Part shown: positions 57,249 to 64,000 of the stretch, one piece after another
How the letters are laid out: each line of letters begins with the position of its first letter
Position numbering within the stretch: the stretch's first letter is position 1
Source of the DNA: Methylocystis hirsuta
Lineage (GTDB): Bacteria; Pseudomonadota; Alphaproteobacteria; Rhizobiales; Beijerinckiaceae
Direction of reading: 5' to 3'
Assembly: GCF_003722355.1 (NCBI RefSeq)
Contig: NZ_QWDD01000001.1
Coordinates: forward strand, 3,649,001 to 3,713,000
DNA length: 64,000 nt
Notes under the pieces: generated by a model
What the model saw: only the letters and a program-made list of their open reading frames with translations
What the model was told of the DNA's origin: nothing
Database searches by the model: none
Translations under genes and position numbers: made by a program

Positions 57249-57683
57249 ATGCAAATGCGCGCAAAGGATCGTGACGTCTCGCGTCGGAAGCTTCTGATCG
57301 GCTGCGCGCTCGGCGCGCTCACGCCCTGCATTGCGGATCGGCCCGGTTTGGCCGAGACCTCCGATCTCGCCGATTTTCTTCGCCTCAGCGCCGAGCTGAC
57401 TGGACGCATGCGTCTTCCTGTCGATTCGGCTCGGATTTATCTGCAGAGTCTTGGACTCGATCGCGGCGCATTGAGCCGCATGGACCCTCTACAAGATAAA
57501 GACTCGGAGCGTCTTGCGCGAAGAATTGTGGCGGACTGGTATTCCGGTCAAACCGTCGACTCTGGACGCGTGATTTGCGTCGATTACACGGGCGCGCTGA
57601 TGTGGAACGCGATGGGATTTGCGCGGCCAGGCGGCGTTCCCGGCGAAGCCGCGAGTTGGGCGCTTGCACCGACCAAGGAGTGA
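57249..57683 (+). CDS. sugar dehydrogenase small subunit (FAD-SLDH family), Tat signal
   Basis: 144 residues from ATG 57249. A Tat signal SRRKLLIGCALGAL (about 11-24) leads a small domain (about 40-140) ending YTGALMWNAMGFARPGGVPG, as in the small subunit of membrane-bound sorbitol and related dehydrogenases. It chaperones and co-exports the large FAD subunit, encoded 10 bases downstream. Confidence 0.85.
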   Translation: MQMRAKDRDVSRRKLLIGCALGALTPCIADRPGLAETSDLADFLRLSAELTGRMRLPVDSARIYLQSLGLDRGALSRMDPLQDKDSERLARRIVADWYSGQTVDSGRVICVDYTGALMWNAMGFARPGGVPGEAASWALAPTKE

Positions 57684-57693
57684 GGCGTTCCAT

Positions 57694-59307
57694 ATGGATC
57701 TTCATGCCGACGTATTGGTCATAGGCTCTGGCGTCGCCGGCGCGTTGGTCGCCTCTCGCGTCGCGCGCAAAGGCGCGAACGTCATTATTATGGAGGCCGG
57801 CCCTCGCGTCGACCGCGCCGCCTCGGTGAGGCGATACCAGAGCGCTTCTGCAAAGACTCCCGAGTCGGCCTATGCGCAGGCCGCGTTCGCGCCGCATCCC
57901 GAAACCGACAAGCCCTATGCGTTTTACGCGCAGCAAGGGCCTCGCCCATTCAACTCGACCTATTTGCGCCAGGTCGGCGGCACGACGTGGCACTGGCTGG
58001 GCACAGCCATTCGACTGGTTCCCGACGATTTCGAAATGAAATCGCGCTTTGGCCTCGGCGTTGATTGGCCGATCTCATACGCCGACCTCGAACCATGGTA
58101 TTGTCAGGCGGAACAGGAGCTCGAAGTCGCCGGAGACAATGACGACGATCTTGGCTCGCCACGCACCGCGCCCTACCCCTTTCCACCGATCGCACAGAGC
58201 TTCCTCGATCGCGCATGGCGCAACGCGTTGCAGGAGGCCGACTATAAGGTCCGCCCGACGCCGCAGGCGCGCCTCTCGAAGGCGTCCGGCGATCGACCGG
58301 CCTGTCACGGCAGCGCCAGCTGCATTCCCATCTGTCCGATCCAAGCGAAATATGACGCGACCATTCACGTCGCGCGCGCCCAATCTCTCGGCGCGCGGCT
58401 GCTGACGGAGACCTGCGCCAATTTCATCGAATGCCGCCCGGACGGGCGCGTCGAAGCGGTCAGGTTCATACGATCGGATGGCGCGACCGGACGCGTGTTC
58501 GCGCGCGCCGTCTGCGTCGCCGGCAACGGCGTCGAGACGCCGCGACTCCTGCTGGCCTCGGCCTCCGAGTCCTTTGCTGGCGGCGTCGCCAATCGCTCGG
58601 ATCAGCTCGGCCGAAATCTGATAGACCATCCGATCCAGCTCAGCTGGGCGCTCGCACGCCAACCTGTCTGGCCTTATCGCGGACCTGGGGCGACATCGGG
58701 GATCGAGAATTATCGAGATCTGAAAGACCGCGGCGCAAATTCGGCTTTGCGATTCGAATTTGGCAATGAAGGGTGGAATTGGCCGACGGGAGCGCCTGAA
58801 TCGACCGCGCGCGAACTGGCGCTCAGCGGCCTGCGTGGAAAGGCGCTCGACACGGCGCTCAGAGAGCAGACGTCGCGTCACATTCGAGTGGCCGCATTGA
58901 CGGAGCAACTCCCTCTGGCGAGCAACAGGGTGACGCTGGATCGGACGCAAATCGAAAAGACCGGTCTGCCGCGCCCAGCCATCTACTTTCAACTCGACCG
59001 CTACACCGAACGCGCGCTCGGCGCCGCCAAACATCTGCATGAAGACATGTTTGCAAGAATCGGCGTGGAGGCGTTTTGGCACAAGGACGACGCCCAAGCC
59101 GCAGGCCATATCATGGGCACGGCGCGCATGGGCGATGACCCGGCGACGTCCGTCGTCGACAAGAACTTGCGCGCCCACGCGCACCGCAATCTTTTTCTGG
59201 TCGGCGCGGCCGTCTTCCCGACCGGCGGAACCGCCAACCCGACGCTCACCATCGCCGCGCTCGCCCTTCGCGCCGCCGACGCCATTCTATCTTCCTTGAC
59301 GGAATAG
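57694..59307 (+). CDS. GMC-type FAD-dependent sugar/alcohol dehydrogenase large subunit
   Basis: 537 residues from ATG 57694, with gaggcg upstream; frames reaching back to 57619 overlap the small subunit. FAD-binding VLVIGSGVAGALVASRVA (from about 7), HWLGTAIRLVPDDFEM, then a Cys-rich CHGSASCIPICPIQAK segment (about 206-221) that may bind an iron-sulfur cluster as in FAD-glucose dehydrogenases. The end GTARMGDDPATSVVDKNL and TGGTANPTLTIAALALR has the substrate-site His/Asn region. No cytochrome subunit is adjacent on this strand. Confidence 0.92.
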   Translation: MDLHADVLVIGSGVAGALVASRVARKGANVIIMEAGPRVDRAASVRRYQSASAKTPESAYAQAAFAPHPETDKPYAFYAQQGPRPFNSTYLRQVGGTTWHWLGTAIRLVPDDFEMKSRFGLGVDWPISYADLEPWYCQAEQELEVAGDNDDDLGSPRTAPYPFPPIAQSFLDRAWRNALQEADYKVRPTPQARLSKASGDRPACHGSASCIPICPIQAKYDATIHVARAQSLGARLLTETCANFIECRPDGRVEAVRFIRSDGATGRVFARAVCVAGNGVETPRLLLASASESFAGGVANRSDQLGRNLIDHPIQLSWALARQPVWPYRGPGATSGIENYRDLKDRGANSALRFEFGNEGWNWPTGAPESTARELALSGLRGKALDTALREQTSRHIRVAALTEQLPLASNRVTLDRTQIEKTGLPRPAIYFQLDRYTERALGAAKHLHEDMFARIGVEAFWHKDDAQAAGHIMGTARMGDDPATSVVDKNLRAHAHRNLFLVGAAVFPTGGTANPTLTIAALALRAADAILSSLTE

Positions 59308-59328
59308 TCGCGCGCTTGAGCCTGCCTG

Positions 59329-60447
59329 CTATGAAGCGCGCGCCTTGAAGGCGGCGCCCATGGAATCGGCGGCATAAATCGCATCCATGAGAGTCCCGGC
59401 GGTCACCTCGAAGGGTTCATTATGCGCGCTCTCGCCGACGGCGACGGCGCGCTCGGCGATCGCCCGCGCCGTCTCGCGCGATAGATTTTCGAGCCCGAGT
59501 TCGGCAAGCGTCACAGGCAAGCCGACCGAGAGGCAAAATCCCATCGCTTCGTCGACCGTCGAACGCGGCCGTCCTTCCAGAACGAGCTGCACCAACGTGC
59601 CGAAGGCGACCTTTTCGCCATGCAGCCGATCATGGGTTTCCGGCGCTGCCGTCAGACCATTATGGACCGAATGCGCCACCGCAAGGCCGCCCGACTCGAA
59701 CCCGAGGCCGGAGAGCAGCGTGTTCGCTTCGATGATGCGTTCCAGCGCCGGCGTGATCGACCCTGCCCGCGCCGCGGCGACGGCGGATATCCCGTCGTTG
59801 AGCAGCGTTTTATAACAGAGCTCGGCGATCGCGGTCGCGGCGATCGTGCTCAAGCCGCCGACGACGTTCTTGCGATGCGCGCGGATCGTGGCGTCCGCTT
59901 CGAAAAAAGTGGCGAGCGCATCGCCCATGCCCGAGATTAGCAGCCGCACCGGCGCGCGCGCGATGACGGTGCTGTCGACAAGCACGAGATCGGGGTTGCG
60001 CCGGTAAAAGAGGCATTTCTCGAACACCCCGTCCTCGGTATAGACGACCGAAAGCGCGCTGCAGGGCGCGTCGCTCGACGCCGTCGTTGGACAGCAGGCG
60101 ACGGGAAGCGCAAGTTCCGCGGCGACGGCGCGGGCGGCGTCCAATGTCTTGCCGCCGCCGGCGCCGACGATCGACGCGGCCGAGACCCGGCGCGCCTCTT
60201 CCTTGCCCCGGGAAATCTCCGCGAAGGAACATTCCCCGCCAAAATCCATAATTGCATAGTCGAGTCCGGCGGCTGGGAACGTCTCGCGCCAAACCGGCTC
60301 CAACGCCGTGCGGGCGGTCGGACTCGCGATGATCAGCGCTTTTCCTGCAATGCCGAGCCTTACCAGCTCAGAGGCCAGGACTCTCGTCGCGTCGCGGCCC
60401 TGAACATATCTCGCGGGAGCGCAGAAAACCGTCAACATGCGGGCCAT
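59329..60447 (-). CDS. iron/zinc-type glycerol dehydrogenase-like protein
   Basis: 372 residues from ATG 60447. NAD-binding VGAGGGKTLDAARAVA and metal ligands D176, H259 and H276 (GMGDALATFFEAD, AHSVHNGLT, HGEKVAFG) match GldA of the iron-containing alcohol dehydrogenase group. It oxidises glycerol or a similar polyol. It converges on the GMC gene. Confidence 0.92.
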   Translation of the reverse strand: MARMLTVFCAPARYVQGRDATRVLASELVRLGIAGKALIIASPTARTALEPVWRETFPAAGLDYAIMDFGGECSFAEISRGKEEARRVSAASIVGAGGGKTLDAARAVAAELALPVACCPTTASSDAPCSALSVVYTEDGVFEKCLFYRRNPDLVLVDSTVIARAPVRLLISGMGDALATFFEADATIRAHRKNVVGGLSTIAATAIAELCYKTLLNDGISAVAAARAGSITPALERIIEANTLLSGLGFESGGLAVAHSVHNGLTAAPETHDRLHGEKVAFGTLVQLVLEGRPRSTVDEAMGFCLSVGLPVTLAELGLENLSRETARAIAERAVAVGESAHNEPFEVTAGTLMDAIYAADSMGAAFKARAS

Positions 60448-60886
60448 CCGTCGTCATGCGTGCAGTCGGCGATTTGAGAGCAAATGACGTCGCAACGCAA
60501 CGCATCGGCTTGAGATCAGCCATCTTCGGGTGATCGCGGCGGCTTACCCGGGGCGCTGCACTCAAGAGGCCGAGCAGGCGGCGCAAAAAAGGGCCGGCCG
60601 CAGCGGCCGGCCCCGACTCCTTCGAAAAGCTATGGGTTTTGCAACATTCGGATCATTGCGCGTCTCGTCGAAAGGCGCAGTGCGCCGGCGCACTTGCGCG
60701 TGGGCGCGGTTCATCTCCGAAGCGCCCGCCAAGCCGGCGTCCATTCGCATCGATGGTCGCTCTGTCTCGGTCAAAAGCTGCTGCGACAAATGTCGGCAGC
60801 GGATTGGGTAAATTTGCCGCTTGAAATCACGCCGCGCACGCTTCTCAATCGCCGGCGCGATCAGATGAGTAGGAAGGGACACAAAA
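60448..60886. other. intergenic stretch, no recognised gene
   Basis: 439 bases. Short frames on both strands show no family signature. The main feature is a terminator-like hairpin at 60585-60613 oriented for the minus strand, although no minus-strand gene is recognised before it. Confidence 0.6.
60585..60613 (-). terminator. orphan intrinsic terminator on the minus strand
   Basis: Ten-bp stem gggccggccg / cggccggccc, 3-base loop, then six T on the minus strand. It would end a transcript coming from about 60614-60886, where I can see no protein gene; a small RNA is possible. Confidence 0.7.
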
Positions 60887-61537
60887 GTGTGCAGCATTCC
60901 GGACGATATTTTTACCGAGCCTGAGTTCTCCCCCGATACGCTCGCCAATCTAGGTCCGCTGCGCCGCTTGGCCGGCGTGTGGCAGTCCGACCGAGGCGTG
61001 GACGTCAATCCCAAGGCCGAAGGGCCTGAAACGCGCGCGTACCGCGAGCATATAAGGATGGATCCGATCGACCCGCAGACGAACGGGCCCCAGCTCCTCT
61101 ATGGTTTGCGCTATCACATCCATATCAACACTCCGGAGGAGGCGATAACCTTTCACGACCAGGTCGGTTATTGGCTCTGGGAGCCAGCCACGGGCCTGAT
61201 TATGCAGACCATCGCGATCCCGCGCGGACAAGTCGTGCTGGCGGGCGGAACGGCGAAACCCGATGACGCGCGCATTTCCGTCGAGGCGCGGCGTGGCGAC
61301 AGTCGCTTCGGCATTTGCTCGACGACCTTCCTGGAAGAAGCGTTTCGCACCGACTATTACCGAATCGACATCGCCTTCAACGACGATGGCAGTTGGACCT
61401 ATGTGACGCGAACGGATCTCGCACTGCGCGGCGCCACGCCAGCATTCAACCACCACGACACAAATACACTGCGGCGGATCGCGCCCCCGACGCCAAATCC
61501 GCTCGTCGGCCTGCTGAAGGACAGCAAAGTGGGTTAG
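60887..61537 (+). CDS. heme-binding beta-barrel (nitrobindin/DUF1794-like) protein
   Basis: 216 residues from GTG 60887 with aggaaggg upstream. The FABP-like pattern starts LGPLRRLAGVWQSDRGVDV and includes YGLRYHIHI, TFHDQVGYWLWEPATG and a late NHHDTNTLRRI. Nitrobindin-type proteins form a ten-stranded barrel that binds ferric heme via a late His and reacts with nitric oxide or peroxynitrite. Absence of a signal peptide fits a cytoplasmic protein. Confidence 0.75.
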   Translation: MCSIPDDIFTEPEFSPDTLANLGPLRRLAGVWQSDRGVDVNPKAEGPETRAYREHIRMDPIDPQTNGPQLLYGLRYHIHINTPEEAITFHDQVGYWLWEPATGLIMQTIAIPRGQVVLAGGTAKPDDARISVEARRGDSRFGICSTTFLEEAFRTDYYRIDIAFNDDGSWTYVTRTDLALRGATPAFNHHDTNTLRRIAPPTPNPLVGLLKDSKVG

Positions 61538-61944
61538 CTCTGCTTGGCGGGCGATGACGCAGTTCACGAAGGAAACGCTCAGCTCTTCGATCAGCGGCGC
61601 ACGTAACCCAGTCTAATGAACTGGGGGCGCGCACAAATTGGACAATGAATCGGCTATTCGTGTGAAGCGCATCCGAGGCTGCGAAACTGTTGTGGCCGAT
61701 CGCGTTACCGATCCGGTTCGCCGAACTCAGCACAATTAAGGCTGATCGTCTCTGCTGAGCAACGGGCCAGCCTTCCGCCATCAGACCAAAAGCCGCGCCT
61801 ACACCAAAAGCCGTGGCCAGATCAAAAATTTCGGCAGTCGGCGTCGTCCGCGCTCATGTGTTGACAACGCCCCTGCCCCGTGCGTTCCTGAGCCGTTAGT
61901 TAGATGCGGCTTTTTAGCGGTCAACCAGAGTAGGAATGACTGCG
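61538..61944. other. intergenic stretch, no recognised gene
   Basis: 407 bases with no convincing frame. A TTGACA at 61860-61865 lies about 80 bases before the next gene but no good -10 follows. The ribosome-binding site tagga precedes ATG 61945. Confidence 0.5.
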
Positions 61945-64000
61945 ATGAAAAAGATATTTTTGCTGAGCGCCATTCTTTTCAGTGGCGTGATCCTGTGGGC
62001 TATTTCGAGGCCTTTGCCGGCCAAAGAGCCCTCACCGCTCGCAGGACGCGATGGCGCTCTGATCATCGCAAATGTTGTCGCGCTCGACCAGCTGCTCGTC
62101 TACAACCGTTTTGGGTCGTTCAATCCCTTCGGGATGATCTACGCGCTACGCGAAGATGTCGTGCCGGTCGACAAGGCTGTCGTGTACACGTCCGCCTCAG
62201 ACTGCGCAAAACCCGAAGCCGAAACGAATTCCCGCGCGATTGGCGCAGCGCTCGAGCCCGGAGCGGTTCGGCTGCGCGACTGCAAACGCCCGCGTCCTAT
62301 GGCGTTGAGGGTCAATGTCGGCGACACGCTCGAGGTCCATTTTCAAAATCTTCTCAGGCCGCTGCAGCCGGGACTTACGAAGGACTTCTGTCCGAACTCT
62401 TTCCGCGAGCCGCCTGCCGGTAAAGACAATTTGAACGACGCCGTATGGAAAGACGAATTTCCGAATGGCCCGTCGTCCGCCCGGCAGCATTGCAAGGCGA
62501 AGAAGAAAGAAGCTGGCGGCGAGCCAACCAAGCCTGACATCGATAAGGATTGGCCGAAAACGCGATTGGCAAATTTCGCCGTTGCGGGTCTCAAGCTTGC
62601 GGCCAAGCAGACCGACGGATTCGACCGCGACATCTGTCTCGGCGTCTCGGCGCTGCCGCCAGGCGGACGTATTGTCGTTTGTCGATTTGAGATCAATCAC
62701 GAGGGGCCCTTCTTTGCAACGTCGAATGCGGCGATGTCCGGCGGGGAAGGCGACGGCGGCTCGCTTACGCACGGGCTTTTCGCATCCGTCATCGCAGAGC
62801 CCAAAGGCAGCGCGTGGTACAGGAGTCAGGTCTCGCACGGCGTTCTTGAAGCCGCCTGGCCAAAGGAAGGCGCGACCGAGCCGCATGCGCGCAAGGGCAA
62901 GCTCGACTACGAAGCGAAAGACGGAGCCGGCTTCCCCTATCTCAACATGCTGAGCGCGGAGGAGAGCAAGGACGGCGAAGCGCGTTATCGCCTTGCGCAT
63001 AGCGATCTGAACGCAATCGTGCGCGAGCCAGCCAAGGATCGTGGGCGCTTCTCCGCCTTCCGCGAATTTACCGTCGTGCTCCACGATGAAATGAAGACCT
63101 ACTACGCGGAAGCCTACCGAATGCTCGGCGGCGCCGACGCGCAGTTCAAGCAGCTCGCCGGCGTACGTGACGGGTTCGGAGTCAATTATGGCTCTGGCGG
63201 CATGGGCCCCATGCTCATTGCCAACCGCAAGAAAATGGGGCCGGCCGCCGATTGCGTGGAATGCCTCTACGAAGAATTCTTCCTGCAGTCATGGGCGAAT
63301 GGCGATCCGGCGCTGCTCGAACAGTTCCCGGACGATCCGTCGAATGTCCATCACTCCTATCTGAATGACCGCGTCGTTTTCCGAAATTTCCACGCAGGCC
63401 CCAAGGAGACGCATGTCTTCCACCTGCATGCGCACCAGTGGTTCGCGGGCAATGATTCCGGACGCGGCGCCTATCTCGACAGTCAGACGGTCGGGCCACA
63501 GCAGGGCTTCACCTACCGCATCTATCATGGCGGCCTGCGCGATCAAGGGCCGGGGGGATGGTGGGAGACGCATGGCGCCGGCAATCGCAATCGCGCGCCG
63601 GGCGACTCGATTTTCCATTGCCATCTCTATCCGCATTTCGCGCAGGGCATGTGGGAGCTCTGGCGCACGCATGATGTTTTCGAGGACGGCTCGCGCAAAC
63701 TGCCGGACGGACAGAAGAGCCCGGGACTTTCGATAAATCCGACCGCGTCGGACGATGAACACAAGACGCGCGCGGGCACCTTGCCGGATGGTTCGAATCT
63801 GGCGAACGCCGAAGGCACGCCGATCCCTGCGATTGTCCCGCTGCCGGAGGAGCCGCTGCCGTTGCTGCCGACCTATGGCGATAAGGGCATGCCAGGCTAT
63901 CCTTTCTACATCGACGGTAAGCCGGGCCACCGTGCGCCGCAGCCGCCGCTCGACATGGCGTTGGACAATGGCAAGCCGTTGGATGCGGGCCTGCCGCGTC
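61945..64000 (+). CDS. multicopper oxidase domain protein, 3' end outside window
   Basis: 685 residues are visible from ATG 61945 (in-frame ATG 61936 is too close to tagga). A signal/anchor (MKKIFLLSAILFSGVILW) is followed by cupredoxin-like domains. Copper motifs appear late: THVFHLHAHQWF (from about 490) corresponds to the T1/T2/T3 His block, and FHCHLYPHFAQGMWEL (about 556-571) to the final T1 Cys, His and axial Met. Large exported oxidases of this sort oxidise metals or phenolics; Mn(II) oxidase MnxG-type proteins are one possibility. The C-terminus is cut off, so substrate class is unresolved. Confidence 0.8.
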   Translation, partial: MKKIFLLSAILFSGVILWAISRPLPAKEPSPLAGRDGALIIANVVALDQLLVYNRFGSFNPFGMIYALREDVVPVDKAVVYTSASDCAKPEAETNSRAIGAALEPGAVRLRDCKRPRPMALRVNVGDTLEVHFQNLLRPLQPGLTKDFCPNSFREPPAGKDNLNDAVWKDEFPNGPSSARQHCKAKKKEAGGEPTKPDIDKDWPKTRLANFAVAGLKLAAKQTDGFDRDICLGVSALPPGGRIVVCRFEINHEGPFFATSNAAMSGGEGDGGSLTHGLFASVIAEPKGSAWYRSQVSHGVLEAAWPKEGATEPHARKGKLDYEAKDGAGFPYLNMLSAEESKDGEARYRLAHSDLNAIVREPAKDRGRFSAFREFTVVLHDEMKTYYAEAYRMLGGADAQFKQLAGVRDGFGVNYGSGGMGPMLIANRKKMGPAADCVECLYEEFFLQSWANGDPALLEQFPDDPSNVHHSYLNDRVVFRNFHAGPKETHVFHLHAHQWFAGNDSGRGAYLDSQTVGPQQGFTYRIYHGGLRDQGPGGWWETHGAGNRNRAPGDSIFHCHLYPHFAQGMWELWRTHDVFEDGSRKLPDGQKSPGLSINPTASDDEHKTRAGTLPDGSNLANAEGTPIPAIVPLPEEPLPLLPTYGDKGMPGYPFYIDGKPGHRAPQPPLDMALDNGKPLDAGLPR

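Noticed and set aside
60530..60811. 93-codon plus-strand frame with a Cys-rich end
   Set aside because: It begins within and crosses a perfect terminator hairpin and shows no homology that I can recognise.

Overview
The window is high-GC, densely coded DNA from an alphaproteobacterium, most likely in the Hyphomicrobiales. The alphaproteobacterial AddAB pair, the TsaE-AmgK fusion followed by a MurU-type gene, rpsO-pnp, and the lipB/bioB and rpmF neighbourhoods support this. A Methylocystis/Methylosinus-type host would fit (PEP carboxylase, GC content, style of intergenic palindromes), but that narrower call is only inference.

Layout. 1-796: end of an RluA-family pseudouridine synthase gene. 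861-3963: mobile-element debris (serine resolvase tail, IS5-family transposase fragments, a restriction-enzyme fragment, an acyltransferase gene broken by one stop codon) bracketed by a 64-bp duplication. 4008-12559: TonB-like and ExbB/TolQ-like proteins, a sodium/solute symporter, a secreted protein, rpsO-pnp and an AI-2E-type permease. 12577-23914: one minus-strand operon of sensor kinase, tsaE-amgK, murU, addB and addA, with overlapping or nearly touching genes. 24284-25076: a REP-associated transposase between its own REP palindromes. 25266-26675: ahcY. 26856-33775: an acquired surface-glycan island (sulfotransferase, two-component system, two glycosyltransferases) between degenerate repeats. 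33914-34900: an unrecognised lower-GC gene. 35099-36384: terB-like and SDR genes.

36872-38956 is a complete IS1595-family element with terminal inverted repeats and an exact 8-bp target duplication. It splits a small membrane-protein gene whose halves still join in frame. Besides the transposase it carries a self-contained minus-strand unit: sigma70-like promoter, 151-aa protein, class II serine-like tRNA with a UAU anticodon, structured RNA and intrinsic terminator. This is the most unusual feature of the window.

39526-44291: housekeeping and envelope genes (rpmF, GH25 lysozyme, mgtE, polysaccharide deacetylase, SH3-like protein). 44614-46298: a degraded integrative element next to tRNA-Leu(GAG), with a SIR2-like gene frameshifted at a G6 run. 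46408-51620: lipB, bioB, a membrane protein and ppc. 51670-64000: hydrolase, rhodanese, a CoxB-cytochrome c pair without CoxA, methyltransferase, transaldolase, a GMC-type dehydrogenase with its small subunit, a glycerol dehydrogenase-like gene, a nitrobindin-like protein, and the start of a multicopper oxidase that runs off the window.
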